Positions 33,098 to 42,355 of a stretch of 64,000 nt of DNA are shown here, piece by piece. The position numbers and the translations under genes are program-made. Within the stretch, counting starts at the first letter, position 1. The number at the start of each line of letters is the position of its first letter. The notes under the pieces were generated by a model. It was not told the DNA's origin. It saw nothing but the letters and a program-made list of their open reading frames with translations, and did no database searches. The stretch is from Streptomyces atriruber (lineage in GTDB: Bacteria > Actinomycetota > Actinomycetes > Streptomycetales > Streptomycetaceae): positions 1 to 64,000 of the forward strand of contig NZ_LIPN01000066.1 in assembly GCF_001418325.1 (NCBI RefSeq). Reading direction: 5' to 3'.

Positions 33098-33672
33098 TAG
33101 CGTCGCAACCTCTGGACCAGGCGTCCTGCCGGGTAACGGCGGGACGGTGTCGGCGTCGTGGGGCGGCGAGCGCCCCATGGGTGGTCGTGAGTGACCGGCG
33201 CTTGCTCCCCCTCCCCGCCGCCACTCGGCGCTGCGTTGCGCCCCTGCGCGCCGGTTCGATCCCGCGGCGGTCCCGGGAATTCCAGCACAGTGCCGGATCT
33301 CCAACAAGGCCCGTGTGTCGCGTCGCGAGCTACGTGACGCGTTGTGAGTGCGGAGTCACGAGACGTAGAAAGTGATCTAGTAAAAAACGGACTCATCCCC
33401 ACAAAGCTTCTACCGGTGGGGGGTGTCCCAGTCTTCATGATCAGGAGCGGAATGGTGCCTTCAGTGGCGCAATGTCCGTTTCCGACTGGTCGACTCTGAG
33501 CCTGAATTGACCCTTTTGTCGGCTAGCTCGTGAGCAAACTCACATGAAGATCATGGCGTCTTCCGGACTTTGGCCGGGAATTGGATGTTTAGCCTGACGC
33601 TTTACAGGGATGGCGAATCCGACAAGCCGCGTCCGTCACGCGACGCCTCAACCGACAAGGTCCGAACAGCAG
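33098..33672. other. Long intergenic region upstream of cvnA1
   Basis: 575 nt without a convincing gene. It should contain the divergent promoters of cvnA1 (minus) and the small gene at 33673 (plus). The segment 33310-33620 is markedly AT-richer than its surroundings. The only structured element I can define is the hairpin plus T-run at 33382-33421. Confidence 0.6.
33382..33421 (-). terminator. Terminator-like hairpin with T6 in the cvnA1 upstream region (minus strand)
   Basis: On the minus strand, CCCCAC and GTGGGG arms (33416-33421 and 33397-33402) enclose a 13-nt loop, followed about 9 nt later by six Ts (33382-33387). It looks like an intrinsic terminator ~285 nt before cvnA1, where no annotated minus-strand gene ends. 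It could end a short leader or small RNA. Confidence 0.45.
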
Positions 33673-33873
33673 ATGAAGACTGTGAAGTCGACGATGTTCC
33701 GCAACATAGCCAACCCGCGCCGCACCACTCTCGCGCACCTCGCGGACGCGGACGAGCTCCGGGCCGCGGCCGACCGCCCGGAGCACGCCGTCGAACTCCC
33801 GACGCAGACCGCCAACCCCAAGCGCACGATCCTGATGGACGCCCCGGAGCCCGCCACCCCGTCCACGGTCTGA
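33673..33873 (+). CDS. Small conserved-looking protein with a repeated ANP(R/K)RT(T/I)L motif
   Basis: 66-aa protein of unknown function. The N-terminal segment IANPRRTTLAHL and the C-terminal segment TANPKRTILMDA are near-repeats flanking an acidic, Ala-rich middle (ADADELRAAADRPEHAVEL). There is no signal peptide or membrane segment. GC at third positions rises at the chosen ATG; an in-frame ATG at 33610 would add 21 residues with atypical codon use. It is alone between the conservon promoter region and the FAH gene. Confidence 0.65.
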   Translation: MKTVKSTMFRNIANPRRTTLAHLADADELRAAADRPEHAVELPTQTANPKRTILMDAPEPATPSTV

Positions 33874-33914
33874 GCCGGGATTCCACCCCGTTCACGCTCT
33901 GAGCCCGCATCCCA

Positions 33915-33939
33915 GCCCGTCCGGCGTTTGAGGACGGGC
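33915..33939. repeat. Streptomyces-type intergenic hairpin repeat (CCCGTCCGGCGTTTGAGGACGGG type)
   Basis: GCCCGTCC and GGACGGGC arms surround GGCGTTTGA. This core is a very common dispersed intergenic element in streptomycete genomes (established knowledge, from memory). It also works as a plausible terminator for the small gene ending 42 nt earlier. Confidence 0.7.
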
Positions 33940-34059
33940 CGCGGAGCGGCGATCGACAGAGGCGAAGGCGCGGGGCCACGCTCAAGAGGCCGTCAGCGGG
34001 CCGCAGGCCCCCGCGTTAGCCTGGGGTGTCACACCGCAACCACCCCAAGAGGCTAGAGC

Positions 34060-34848
34060 GTGCGCATCGCCAGGTTCTCCATCGACGGCAATGTCGGCTA
34101 CGGAGCAGTCGAGGGGGAGAGCACCCCCGGCAAGGAGGGCGAGCTCGTCCTCGACATCATCAAGGGCATCCCGTACGCCGACTTCGAGCTGTCCGGCACC
34201 AAGGTCCCGCTGAGCAAGGTCCGCCTGCTCCCGCCGGTGCTCCCGAACAAGATCGTGGCCTTCGGCCGCAACTACAAGGAGCACGCGGCGGAGCTCGGCC
34301 ACGAGGTCCCGGACGCCCCCTTCGCGTTCCTCAAGCCGTCCACCTCGCTGGTCGGCACCGGCGACGCCATCACGTACCCCTCGTTCTCCGAGGAGCTGCA
34401 CCACGAGGCCGAGCTGGCCGTGGTCATCGGCCGCATGTGCCGCGAGGTCCCGCGCGAGCGGGTCAAGGACGTGATCTTCGGCTACACCTGCGCCAACGAC
34501 GTCACCGCGCGTGACGTCCAGCGCCGCGAGAAGCAGTGGGCCCGGGCCAAGGGCTTCGACAGCGCGTGCCCGCTCGGCCCCTGGGTGGAGACCGAGCTCG
34601 ACCCGAGCGACCTCACCATCCAGTGCACGGTCAACGGCCAGCAGCGCCAGCTCGGCCGCACCAGCGAGATGGTCCACTCCATCGAGGACCTGATCGTGAA
34701 CATCTCCGAGGCCATGACGCTGCTCCCGGGCGACGTCATCCTCACGGGCACCCCGGCAGGGGTCGGCCCCCTCAACGTCGGCGACGAGGTCGCCGTCACC
34801 ATCGAAGGCATCGGCACTCTCACCAACAAGGTGATCAAGCGTGGCTAA
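34060..34848 (+). CDS. Fumarylacetoacetate hydrolase family protein
   Basis: 262-aa member of the FAH/2-hydroxyhepta-diene-dioate isomerase superfamily. The domain runs from [17 protein letters not shown] through metal-ligand motifs ([11 protein letters not shown], Glu pair; [12 protein letters not shown], Asp) to [12 protein letters not shown]. Such enzymes hydrolyse or decarboxylate beta-diketo acids such as oxaloacetate or acylpyruvates; the exact substrate is not readable. It begins with GTG and ends 8 nt inside gltX, so the two are transcribed together, as in other streptomycetes. Confidence 0.92.
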   Translation: MRIARFSIDGNVGYGAVEGESTPGKEGELVLDIIKGIPYADFELSGTKVPLSKVRLLPPVLPNKIVAFGRNYKEHAAELGHEVPDAPFAFLKPSTSLVGTGDAITYPSFSEELHHEAELAVVIGRMCREVPRERVKDVIFGYTCANDVTARDVQRREKQWARAKGFDSACPLGPWVETELDPSDLTIQCTVNGQQRQLGRTSEMVHSIEDLIVNISEAMTLLPGDVILTGTPAGVGPLNVGDEVAVTIEGIGTLTNKVIKRG

Positions 34849-36319
34849 CGCGACCCCCGTACGCGTACGTTTCTGTCCCTCGCCGACCGGCAACCCCCAC
34901 GTGGGCCTGGTCCGCACCGCCCTCTTCAACTGGGCCTACGCCCGGCACAACGAGGGCACCCTGGTCTTCCGCATCGAGGACACCGACGCGGCTCGCGACT
35001 CCGAGGAGTCGTACGAGCAGCTGCTCGACTCGATGCGCTGGCTGGGCTTCGACTGGGACGAGGGCCCCGAGGTCGGCGGCCCGCACGCGCCGTACCGCCA
35101 GTCGCAGCGCATGGACATCTACAAGGACGTCGCGGCCAAGCTCATCGACGGCGGCCACGCCTACCCCTGCTACTGCACCACCGAGGAGCTGGACGCCCGC
35201 CGCGAGGCCGCCCGCGCCGCCGGCAAGCCGTCCGGTTACGACGGCCACTGCCGCGACCTCACCGCCGAGCAGATCGAGGCGTACGAGGCCGAGGGCCGCA
35301 AGCACATCATCCGCTTCCGGATGCCCGACGAGGCCACCACCTTCACCGACCTGGTCCGTGGCGAGATCACCGTCCAGGCGGAGAACGTCACGGACTACGG
35401 CATCGTCCGCGCGAACGGCGCCCCGCTCTACACGCTCGTCAACCCGGTCGACGACGCCCTGATGGAGATCACCCACGTCCTGCGCGGCGAGGACCTGCTC
35501 TCCTCCACGCCCCGCCAGATCGCCCTCTACAAGGCGCTGATCGAGCTGGGCATCGCCAAGGGCATCCCCGAGTTCGGCCACCTCCCGTACGTCATGGGCG
35601 AGGGCAACAAGAAGCTGAGCAAGCGCGACCCCCAGGCCTCGCTCAACCTCTACAGGGAGCGCGGTTTCCTCCCGGAGGGCCTGCTCAACTACCTCTCCCT
35701 CCTGGGCTGGTCGTTCTCCGCGGACCAGGACGTCTTCTCGATCCCCGACATGGTCGCCAAGTTCGACCTCGCGGACGTGAACGCCAACCCGGCCCGCTTC
35801 GACCTGAAGAAGGCCGAGGCGATCAACGCCGACCACATCCGCATGCTGGACGTGAAGGCCTTCGCCGAGGCCTGTGAGCCCTGGCTGCGGGCTCCGCACG
35901 CCAACTGGGCCCCGCAGGACTTCGACGAGTCCGCCTGGGCGGCGATCGCCCCGCACGCCCAGACCCGCGTCAAGGTCCTCTCCGAGATCACGGACAACGT
36001 CGACTTCCTGTTCCTGCCGGAGCCGGTCTTCGACGAGGCGAGCTGGACGAAGGCCATGAAGGAGGGCTCCGACGCGCTCCTGCGCACCGCCCGCGCCAAG
36101 CTGGACGCGGCCGACTGGACCTCCCCCGAGTCCCTCAAGGAAGCCGTCCTGGCCGCCGGCGAGGAGCACGGCCTCAAGCTCGGCAAGGCCCAGGCCCCGG
36201 TCCGCGTCGCCGTCACCGGCCGCACGATCGGCCTGCCCCTCTTCGAGTCCCTGGAGATCCTGGGCAAGGAGAAGGCGCTCGCCCGCATCGACGCGGCCCT
36301 GACGAAGCTCACCGCGTAA
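34841..36319 (+). CDS. gltX: Glutamate--tRNA ligase
   Basis: Class I aminoacyl-tRNA synthetase (492 aa) charging tRNA-Glu and, in this lineage, tRNA-Gln for later amidation. The HIGH-type motif is in [20 protein letters not shown] near the start, and the KMSKS-type motif is KKLSKRD at about residue 257. The C-terminal helical anticodon domain is complete. It starts with GTG overlapping the FAH gene by 8 nt. The Gln/Glu tRNA array lies about 0.9 kb downstream, a functionally fitting neighbourhood. Confidence 0.97.
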   Translation: MANATPVRVRFCPSPTGNPHVGLVRTALFNWAYARHNEGTLVFRIEDTDAARDSEESYEQLLDSMRWLGFDWDEGPEVGGPHAPYRQSQRMDIYKDVAAKLIDGGHAYPCYCTTEELDARREAARAAGKPSGYDGHCRDLTAEQIEAYEAEGRKHIIRFRMPDEATTFTDLVRGEITVQAENVTDYGIVRANGAPLYTLVNPVDDALMEITHVLRGEDLLSSTPRQIALYKALIELGIAKGIPEFGHLPYVMGEGNKKLSKRDPQASLNLYRERGFLPEGLLNYLSLLGWSFSADQDVFSIPDMVAKFDLADVNANPARFDLKKAEAINADHIRMLDVKAFAEACEPWLRAPHANWAPQDFDESAWAAIAPHAQTRVKVLSEITDNVDFLFLPEPVFDEASWTKAMKEGSDALLRTARAKLDAADWTSPESLKEAVLAAGEEHGLKLGKAQAPVRVAVTGRTIGLPLFESLEILGKEKALARIDAALTKLTA

Positions 36320-36336
36320 CCAGGCCCCGCACCACG

Positions 36337-36371
36337 AAGGACCCGGAAGCCACCACGGCTGCCGGGTCCTT
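36337..36371. terminator. Terminator after gltX
   Basis: Arms AAGGACCCGG and CCGGGTCCTT with a second internal AGCC/GGCT helix. It begins 18 nt after the gltX stop. Confidence 0.85.
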
Positions 36372-36388
36372 CGCATACCGTCGAACAC

Positions 36389-37117
36389 ATGCCGATCAAA
36401 GCCGTGGTCTGGGACATCGATGACACGATCTTCGACTACGCGCGCGCCGACAGCGCCGGCATGCACGCGCACCTCGCGGCCGAGGGCCTCCTGGAGCGGT
36501 ACGGATCGGCCGAGCATGCGCTCGACCGGTGGCGGGAGCTCACCGAGCGCCACTGGGCCCGTTTCGGCGCCGGGGGCATGACCTTCCAGGAGCAGCGCCG
36601 CGACCGCGTGCGCGGCTTCCTGGAGGCCCCCGAGCTGTCCGACGACGACGCCGACGCCTGGTTCGGGCGTTATGTCGGTCACTATGAATCGGCCTGGTCC
36701 CTCTTCCCCGACACCGTGCCCACCCTGGACGCCCTCGCCGGGGAGTACCGCCACGCGGTCCTGTCCAACTCCGCGCTCGTCGTCCAGGACCGCAAGCTGA
36801 CCGTCCTCGGCGTGCGCGACCGCTTCGAGGTGGTGCTGTGCGCCGCCGACCTGGGCGTCTCCAAGCCCGCCGCCGAGGCCTTCCTCGCCGTCTGTGCCCG
36901 CCTTGACCTCGCGCCCGCCGAGATCGCCTACGTGGGCGACCAGCCGGAGATCGACGCGAGGGGCGCCAGGGACGCGGGACTCCTCGGGATCTGGCTCGAC
37001 CGCAACGGCTCGGCGGGGCAAGGCCCGTCGGGCGTGCACCGCATCAAGGAGCTCTCCGAGCTCCCCGCGCTGCTGCGGGCGGATACCCGTTTTGGAGCGC
37101 CGTCCACCTTCGGGTAA
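36389..37117 (+). CDS. HAD-superfamily hydrolase (phosphoglycolate phosphatase-like)
   Basis: 242-aa haloacid-dehalogenase fold phosphatase. Motif I is VVWDIDDTIFDYARA (nucleophile Asp plus Asp+2). A cap domain follows at about residues 20-105. Motif II is VLSNSAL, motif III a Lys before PAAEAFL (GVSKPAAEAF), and motif IV YVGDQPEIDARGARDAG. The phosphorylated substrate is unknown. It stands between gltX and the tRNA array. A weak AAGCGC/GCGCTT structure with an inner CCCC/GGGG helix follows it before the first tRNA. Confidence 0.93.
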   Translation: MPIKAVVWDIDDTIFDYARADSAGMHAHLAAEGLLERYGSAEHALDRWRELTERHWARFGAGGMTFQEQRRDRVRGFLEAPELSDDDADAWFGRYVGHYESAWSLFPDTVPTLDALAGEYRHAVLSNSALVVQDRKLTVLGVRDRFEVVLCAADLGVSKPAAEAFLAVCARLDLAPAEIAYVGDQPEIDARGARDAGLLGIWLDRNGSAGQGPSGVHRIKELSELPALLRADTRFGAPSTFG

Positions 37118-37204
37118 TGTTCTTCCTGCGCCGCCCGAGAGGGCCGAAAGGTCCGGCCGGGAAGCGCAAGTCAAACAAAACCCCGTCAAGGGGTGGCGCT
37201 TTGA

Positions 37205-37276
37205 TGGCCTATGGTGTAATTGGCAGCACGACGGTTTCTGGTTCCGTTAGTCTAGGTTCGAGTCCTGGTAGGCCAG
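37205..37276 (+). tRNA. tRNA-Gln (CTG anticodon)
   Basis: 72-nt cloverleaf without encoded CCA. The acceptor TGGCCTA pairs with TAGGCCA, the anticodon loop is TTCTGGT (CTG at 34-36), and the T-loop is GGTTCGAGTCC. First of a five-tRNA array. Confidence 0.95.
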
Positions 37277-37317
37277 CTCGCAGAGCTCATCTGCACCATG
37301 TGGATCTCATCCACAAT

Positions 37318-37390
37318 GCCCCCGTTGTGTAGCGGCCTAGCACGCCGCCCTCTCAAGGCGGTAGCGCCGGTTCGAATCCGGTCGGGGGTA
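37318..37390 (+). tRNA. tRNA-Glu (CTC anticodon), copy 1
   Basis: 73-nt cloverleaf. The acceptor GCCCCCG pairs with CGGGGGT, the anticodon stem CCGCC/GGCGG encloses CTCTCAA (CTC), and the T-loop is GGTTCGAATCC. Confidence 0.95.
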
Positions 37391-37452
37391 CAGATCCTTC
37401 CCGCGGGGACAGATCGGGTCGCACCCACTGTCACTGATGCAGGATCGCTAGG

Positions 37453-37525
37453 GCCCCCGTTGTGTAGCGGCCTAGCACGCCGCCCTCTCAAGGCGGTAGC
37501 GCCGGTTCGAATCCGGTCGGGGGTA
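37453..37525 (+). tRNA. tRNA-Glu (CTC anticodon), copy 2
   Basis: Identical in sequence to the copy at 37318-37390; the spacers flanking the copies are unrelated. Confidence 0.95.
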
Positions 37526-37556
37526 CTGTAGGTACTAGACCTGGTCTAGACCACAT

Positions 37557-37628
37557 TGGGCTATGGTGTAATTGGCAGCACGACGGTTTCTGGTTCCGTT
37601 AGTTTAGGTTCGAGTCCTGGTAGCCCAG
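37557..37628 (+). tRNA. tRNA-Gln (CTG anticodon), isodecoder
   Basis: Same as the tRNA at 37205 except for a compensated acceptor pair (TGGGCTA/TAGCCCA instead of TGGCCTA/TAGGCCA, base pair 4:69) and one variable-region change (TTT for TCT). Confidence 0.95.
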
Positions 37629-37656
37629 CCGGATCATGTGGTGACACAAGATCCAC

Positions 37657-37729
37657 GCCCCCGTTGTGTAGCGGCCTAGCACGCCGCCCTCTCAAGGCGG
37701 TAGCGCCGGTTCGAATCCGGTCGGGGGTA
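37657..37729 (+). tRNA. tRNA-Glu (CTC anticodon), copy 3
   Basis: Third identical tRNA-Glu and last of the array. A terminator follows within 15 nt. Confidence 0.95.
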
Positions 37730-37742
37730 CAAGTAACGACAG

Positions 37743-37770
37743 AGGGCCTTCCCGTGAGGGAGGGCCCTTT
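37743..37770. terminator. Terminator of the tRNA array (also faces the MerR gene)
   Basis: AGGGCC/GGCCCT and TCCC/GGGA helices with a GTGA loop, followed by TTTCGT on the plus strand. Located between the array and the convergent MerR gene. Confidence 0.8.
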
Positions 37771-37786
37771 CGTCATGTCTGCGACG

Positions 37787-38443
37787 TCATGTCTGCGGCG
37801 CCTCCTGCCCGTAGCGCCGGTTGGACTCCTCGGCCTGTGCCATGCGGCGCAGGCTCAGCAGGACCGGCTCGTAGAGCACCGTGAGCGCGACCGCCGCCTC
37901 CAGCTGTTCGTCCGGCGACTCGTACCGCTCGATCAAGTCCAGGTCCGAGACGGCCAGTTGCCGCCCCGCGTGCGCGTACGGCACCAAGTCCGCCACGCCG
38001 CACGGGTATCCGAGCCGGGCCAGGGTGCTCACTGCGGTCACCAGCATCCGATGGGCCGGTGACTCGGCCCCGTACTCCTGGGCGTTCTGCCAGCCGAGGC
38101 GTTCCAGCAGGGCGTCCACCGTGCGGTGCGCGGCCTCCTGGTGCGGGTCGTCCGCGGTGGGCTCCGGGCCGTGCGGCAGGGCCCATACCGCCGTTCCCAG
38201 CCGGGAGTTGCGGTCCAGCGAGTCGTCCTCCAGTGCGGTGAGCACCTCACGCGCCGAAGCGATCGGCACCCGGCCCACCTGGACCAGCGCCCGCACGAGC
38301 CGGAGCCGCCGCAGATGGGCTTCGTCGTACTCGGCCTGCGTCGCCGTCACGCGGTGGCCCGGCGGGAGCAGCCCTTCGCGCAGGTAGTACTTGATCGTGG
38401 CCGTGGGGACCCCGCTGCGCCGGCTCAGTTCCGCCAGTCTCAT
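37787..38443 (-). CDS. MerR family transcriptional regulator
   Basis: 218-aa MerR-type activator or repressor. The HTH is MRLAELSRRSGVPTATIKYYLREGLLPPG, then a dimerisation coiled coil (~70-110) and a ~110-residue C-terminal effector region of unknown ligand. It lacks the Cys pattern of metal sensors. I chose the ATG with GAGGAGG 9 nt upstream; an in-frame start 24 codons earlier would cover the operator. It is divergent from the DUF4188 gene, its most likely target. Confidence 0.92.
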   Translation of the reverse strand: MRLAELSRRSGVPTATIKYYLREGLLPPGHRVTATQAEYDEAHLRRLRLVRALVQVGRVPIASAREVLTALEDDSLDRNSRLGTAVWALPHGPEPTADDPHQEAAHRTVDALLERLGWQNAQEYGAESPAHRMLVTAVSTLARLGYPCGVADLVPYAHAGRQLAVSDLDLIERYESPDEQLEAAVALTVLYEPVLLSLRRMAQAEESNRRYGQEAPQT

Positions 38444-38484
38444 CGGCTCGTGCCTCCTCTTGCGCTCCTCTTTGGAGAGTGTCA

Positions 38485-38513
38485 CTATCCAAGCATGGAT
38501 AGCGGGACTATCC
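38485..38513. promoter_or_regulatory. Putative MerR operator: CTATCC half-sites in the divergent spacer
   Basis: CTATCC-aagcat-GGATAG forms an 18-bp palindrome, and a third CTATCC follows 5 nt later. It lies 36 nt before the DUF4188 start, with its near edge 42 nt from the MerR start. MerR proteins bind such dyads inside promoters. Confidence 0.6.
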
Positions 38514-38549
38514 AACGTTCGGCCAGAGCTCCGTCAAGGGGGAACCGTC

Positions 38550-39035
38550 ATGAGCAGCAAGCCGATCGAAGGGCGCATGACCGCCGAGGCGGAAGGCGGC
38601 GTGGTCGTCTTCCACATCGGGATGCGCATCAACGCCTTCCGTGCCGTCCGCAGCTGGTGGCCCGTCTTCGTGGCGATGCCCCGGATGCTGAAGGAGCTGT
38701 CGCGGGACCCGGCGAGCGGAATGCTGGGCTACCGGCTCCTGTTCGGCGGGGTGCGCGTGGTGTACGTGGTCCAGTACTGGGAGTCGCAGGAGAAGCTGCT
38801 GGCGTACTCGACCGCGCAGGACAAGGCCCACCGGCCCGCGTGGGCGGCCTTCAACCGTCGCATCAGGGAGGGCCGGGGCAAGGTCGGCTTCTGGCACGAG
38901 ACGTTCGTGGTGCCGGCCGGTGCCCATGAGGCGGTGTACGTGAACATGCCGCCGTTCGGCCTGGGCGAGGCCACCGGTGTGATTCCGGTGGGCCGCCGCG
39001 GGGAGCGGGCCGCCGACCGGCTGAGCGCGGCCTGA
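38550..39035 (+). CDS. DUF4188 domain-containing protein
   Basis: 161-aa protein of unknown function. It matches the DUF4188 pattern: [33 protein letters not shown] near the start, [21 protein letters not shown] in the middle, and a GFWHETFVV...[12 protein letters not shown]-terminal block. The fold is expected to resemble the alpha/beta-barrel monooxygenase-like proteins, but no cofactor site is visible. The ATG has AAGGGGG 7 nt upstream. It is divergent from the MerR gene and probably regulated by it. Confidence 0.88.
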   Translation: MSSKPIEGRMTAEAEGGVVVFHIGMRINAFRAVRSWWPVFVAMPRMLKELSRDPASGMLGYRLLFGGVRVVYVVQYWESQEKLLAYSTAQDKAHRPAWAAFNRRIREGRGKVGFWHETFVVPAGAHEAVYVNMPPFGLGEATGVIPVGRRGERAADRLSAA

Positions 39036-39099
39036 CGTACTCGGCGGGTGCCCCGTGGGGCGTCCGGAGGGCCGGTCGTGGACCGTCCGGGAACAGAGA

Positions 39100-39147
39100 A
39101 GCGCCGGAAGCGGCCGCCGCGGCGTTGAGGCGGCTTCTTCCGGCGCT
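39100..39147. terminator. Bidirectional hairpin between DUF4188 and ndgR
   Basis: A perfect 11-bp outer stem AGCGCCGGAAG/CTTCCGGCGCT with an inner GCCGCC/GGCGGC helix, between two convergent genes. Confidence 0.8.
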
Positions 39148-39183
39148 CGTGTGCGTGCGTGGGCGCTCTCGGCGCCGGGGGAG

Positions 39184-39903
39184 TCAGCCGCCGGAGCGGC
39201 GCAGAGCCTCGGAGAGGCGTCCGGCGGCGTCGATGACCGCCTGGGCGTGCATCCGGCCGGGGTGGCGGGTCAGGCGCTCGATCGGCCCGGAGACCGAGAC
39301 GGCGGCGACCACGCGGTTCGAGGGGCCCCGCACCGGTGCGGAGACGGACGCGACGCCCGGCTCGCGCTCGCCGATCGACTGGGCCCAGCCCCGGCGTCGT
39401 ACGCCCGAAAGGGCCGTGGCCGTGAAGCGGGCGCCCTGGAGGCCGCGGTGCAGGCGCTCCGGCTCCTCCCACGCCATCAGGATCTGGGCCGACGAGCCCG
39501 CCTTCATCGTGAGCGTCGAGCCGACCGGGACGGTGTCCCTGAGGCCCGAGAGGCGCTCGGCCGCGGCCACGCAGATGCGCATGTCGCCCTGGCGGCGGTA
39601 GAGCTGCGCGCTCTCGCCCGTGACGTCGCGCAGGTGGGTGAGGACCGGGCCCGCCGTGGCGAGCAGGCGGTCCTCGCCGGCCGCCGCCGCGAGCTCCGAG
39701 AGGCGCGGGCCGAGAATGAAACGGCCCTGCATGTCCCGAGCCACCATCCGGTGGTGTTCCAGTGCCACGGCCAGTCGGTGTGCCGTGGGTCGTGCGAGCC
39801 CGGTGGCCGCGACCAAGCCCGCGAGGGTGGCCGGACCGGACTCCAGAGCGCTCAAGACAAGGGCCGCCTTGTCCAGAACGCCGACGCCGCTAGAGTTGTC
39901 CAT
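39184..39903 (-). CDS. ndgR: IclR-family regulator NdgR
   Basis: 239-aa IclR-type regulator. Winged [44 protein letters not shown]. The effector-binding domain spans ~75-239 ([18 protein letters not shown], then [16 protein letters not shown]). Its divergent placement next to leuCD is that of S. coelicolor NdgR, which controls leucine and other amino-acid biosynthesis and influences antibiotic production. The expected binding region is the 180-bp spacer before leuC. Length and context make the symbol fairly safe. Confidence 0.92.
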   Translation of the reverse strand: MDNSSGVGVLDKAALVLSALESGPATLAGLVAATGLARPTAHRLAVALEHHRMVARDMQGRFILGPRLSELAAAAGEDRLLATAGPVLTHLRDVTGESAQLYRRQGDMRICVAAAERLSGLRDTVPVGSTLTMKAGSSAQILMAWEEPERLHRGLQGARFTATALSGVRRRGWAQSIGEREPGVASVSAPVRGPSNRVVAAVSVSGPIERLTRHPGRMHAQAVIDAAGRLSEALRRSGG

Positions 39904-39933
39904 GCGTCGATACTCCCGTCTCACTCTGTGAAA

Positions 39934-39953
39934 CGCAAGTTCAATTTTCTGCG
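39934..39953. promoter_or_regulatory. Possible NdgR operator upstream of leuC
   Basis: An imperfect dyad with CGCA and TGCG arms surrounds an AT-rich centre in the ndgR-leuC spacer, the most AT-rich patch there. Binding of NdgR to this intergenic region is known in S. coelicolor; the exact site here is a guess. Confidence 0.3.
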
Positions 39954-40083
39954 AGACGCGCCACTCTGTACGAGCGATCCGCGGACCAACGGATCGGCGG
40001 TCGACGCGCGGCACGAGGGGTACGCGCGTCGGCGAACGGATTCTCTAGTTGGGCCGGCGAAGCGGCCGGTCGGAGGGAAAGCG

Positions 40084-41508
40084 ATGGGTAGGACACTCGC
40101 GGAGAAGGTCTGGGACGACCATGTCGTCCGGCGCGCCGAGGGCGAGCCCGACCTCCTCTTCATCGATCTGCACCTGCTGCACGAGGTGACCAGCCCGCAG
40201 GCCTTCGACGGCCTCCGCCAGGCCGGCCGGCCGGTGCGGCGGCTCGACCTCACCATCGCGACCGAGGACCACAACACCCCGACCCTCGACATCGACAAGC
40301 CCATCGCCGACCCGGTCTCGCGCGCCCAGCTGGAGACGCTGCGCAAGAACTGCGCCGAGTTCGGGGTGCGCCTGCACCCGCTGGGCGACGTCGAGCAGGG
40401 CGTCGTCCACGTGGTGGGACCGCAGCTGGGACTGACCCAGCCCGGCACCACGGTGGTCTGCGGCGACTCGCACACCTCCACCCACGGAGCCTTCGGCGCG
40501 CTGGCGTTCGGCATCGGCACCTCCCAGGTCGAGCACGTCCTGGCCACCCAGACGCTGCCCATGGCCCGCCCCAAGACCATGGCCATCACCGTCGACGGCG
40601 AACTGCCCGACGGCGTCACGGCCAAGGACCTGATCCTCGCCATCATCGCGAAGATCGGCACCGGTGGCGGCCAGGGCTACGTCCTGGAGTACCGCGGCCC
40701 GGCCGTCGAGAAGCTCTCGATGGAGGCGCGGATGACCATCTGCAACATGTCCATCGAGGCGGGCGCCCGCGCCGGGATGATCGCCCCTGACCAGACCACC
40801 TTCGACTACATCGAGGGCCGCGCCCACGCCCCGCGGGGCGAGGACTGGGACGCCGCGGTGGCGTACTGGAAGACCCTGAAGACCGACGACGACGCCGTTT
40901 TCGACGCCGAGGTCTACATCGACGCCGCCTCGCTGGCGCCGTTCGTGACCTGGGGCACCAACCCGGGCCAGGGAGCGCCGCTTTCGGCGAACGTCCCCGA
41001 CCCGGCTTCGTACGAAGACGCTTCGGAGCGCTACGCCGCCGAAAAGGCCCTGGAATACATGGGGTTGACCGCCGGACAGCCGCTGCGCGACATCAAGGTC
41101 GACACCGTCTTCGTAGGCTCCTGCACCAACGGCCGCATCGAGGACCTGCGCGCCGCCGCCTCCATCGTCGAGGGCCGCAAAGTCGCCGACGGCGTACGGA
41201 TGCTGGTCGTCCCCGGCTCGGTCCGGGTCGCCCTGCAGGCGATGGACGAGGGCCTGGACAAGGTCTTCACCAGTGCCGGCGCCGAATGGCGGCACGCGGG
41301 CTGCTCGATGTGCCTGGGCATGAACCCCGACCAACTGGCTCCCGGCGAGCGCTCGGCGTCCACGTCGAACCGCAACTTCGAAGGCAGGCAGGGCAAGGGC
41401 GGACGCACCCACCTGGTGTCCCCGCAGGTCGCCGCGGCCACCGCGGTCACCGGCCACCTCGCCTCGCCCGCCGACCTGTCCGACGCCCCCGTGACCGCCG
41501 GAGTCTGA
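40084..41508 (+). CDS. leuC: 3-isopropylmalate dehydratase large subunit
   Basis: Aconitase-family subunit (474 aa) isomerising 2- to 3-isopropylmalate in leucine synthesis. The [4Fe-4S] ligands are Cys347 (VGSCTNG), Cys407 and Cys410 (CSMCLG). Substrate motifs such as [13 protein letters not shown] are intact. The ATG has GGAGGG 6 nt upstream. leuD follows after 5 nt, so the two subunits are made together. Confidence 0.97.
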   Translation: MGRTLAEKVWDDHVVRRAEGEPDLLFIDLHLLHEVTSPQAFDGLRQAGRPVRRLDLTIATEDHNTPTLDIDKPIADPVSRAQLETLRKNCAEFGVRLHPLGDVEQGVVHVVGPQLGLTQPGTTVVCGDSHTSTHGAFGALAFGIGTSQVEHVLATQTLPMARPKTMAITVDGELPDGVTAKDLILAIIAKIGTGGGQGYVLEYRGPAVEKLSMEARMTICNMSIEAGARAGMIAPDQTTFDYIEGRAHAPRGEDWDAAVAYWKTLKTDDDAVFDAEVYIDAASLAPFVTWGTNPGQGAPLSANVPDPASYEDASERYAAEKALEYMGLTAGQPLRDIKVDTVFVGSCTNGRIEDLRAAASIVEGRKVADGVRMLVVPGSVRVALQAMDEGLDKVFTSAGAEWRHAGCSMCLGMNPDQLAPGERSASTSNRNFEGRQGKGGRTHLVSPQVAAATAVTGHLASPADLSDAPVTAGV

Positions 41509-41513
41509 GAACC

Positions 41514-42107
41514 ATGGAAGCATTCACCACGCACACCGGCCGGGCCGTTCCGCTGCGCCGCAGCAACGTCGACACCGACCAGATCATCCCTGCTCACTGG
41601 CTCAAGAAGGTCACCAGGGACGGCTTCGAGGACGGGCTCTTCGAGGCCTGGCGCAAGGACCCCGAGTTCGTCCTCAACCGCCCCGAGCGAGAGGGCTCCA
41701 CGGTCCTGGTCGCCGGACCCGACTTCGGGACCGGCTCCTCCCGCGAGCACGCCGTGTGGGCGCTGCAGAACTTCGGCTTCAAGGCCGTCATCTCGTCCCG
41801 CTTCGCCGACATCTTCCGGGGCAACTCGCTGAAGAACGGCCTGCTCACCGTGGTGCTCGACCAGAAGGTGGTGGACGCGCTCTGGGAGCTGACGGAGCGC
41901 GATCCGCAGGCCGAGATCACCGTTGACCTGCAGGATCGCCAGGTCCGCGCGGAGGGCGTCACCGCCGACTTCGAACTCGACGAGAACGCCCGCTGGCGGC
42001 TGCTGAACGGCCTGGACGACATCAGCATCACCCTGCAGAACGAGCCGGACATCGCCGCGTACGAGTCCGGGCGCCCCTCGTACAAGCCGCGGACCGTGCA
42101 GGTCTGA
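41514..42107 (+). CDS. leuD: 3-isopropylmalate dehydratase small subunit
   Basis: Swivel-domain subunit (197 aa) that completes the LeuCD active site. Diagnostic blocks are [33 protein letters not shown] and [18 protein letters not shown]. It is cotranscribed with leuC and ends at a 15-bp terminator hairpin 27 nt downstream. Confidence 0.97.
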   Translation: MEAFTTHTGRAVPLRRSNVDTDQIIPAHWLKKVTRDGFEDGLFEAWRKDPEFVLNRPEREGSTVLVAGPDFGTGSSREHAVWALQNFGFKAVISSRFADIFRGNSLKNGLLTVVLDQKVVDALWELTERDPQAEITVDLQDRQVRAEGVTADFELDENARWRLLNGLDDISITLQNEPDIAAYESGRPSYKPRTVQV

Positions 42108-42134
42108 CGCCTCGCAACACCCCGCAACACCCCG

Positions 42135-42168
42135 ACGTACCCCCAATCGTGAACGGTTGGGGGTACGT
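42135..42168. terminator. Terminator after leuD
   Basis: A 15-bp stem (42135-42149 with 42154-42168) containing one G-T wobble, loop TGAA. Confidence 0.88.
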
Positions 42169-42355
42169 CTGTGTGTGGGTCTCCCGGGGTACCGGCTGAC
42201 CTGTTCGGGTGGTCTCAACTCCCTTGGCCAAGAAGGAAGAAGAGGCTGGAAATCCCCTTGTACTCGGCGCGACGGGGTACCCTCAGGAAGTCGGCGGACG
42301 GCGGCAGTTACCCCCTGCGGAGGCGACAACTCGCCCCAGATGGCACAATCGGTGC

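Noticed and set aside
33899..34059. Possible small gene between the ANP-motif protein and the FAH gene
   Set aside because: The stretch is the common streptomycete hairpin repeat plus a promoter-like region; no frame with a ribosome site.
37318..37729. Regularly spaced identical repeats suggesting a CRISPR-like array
   Set aside because: The repeats are complete tRNA-Glu genes with cloverleaf structure, and the units alternate with tRNA-Gln.
39055..40083. N-terminal extension of LeuC reading through the ndgR region
   Set aside because: The extension is antisense to ndgR, whereas LeuC homology begins exactly at the ATG at 40084 with a good ribosome site.
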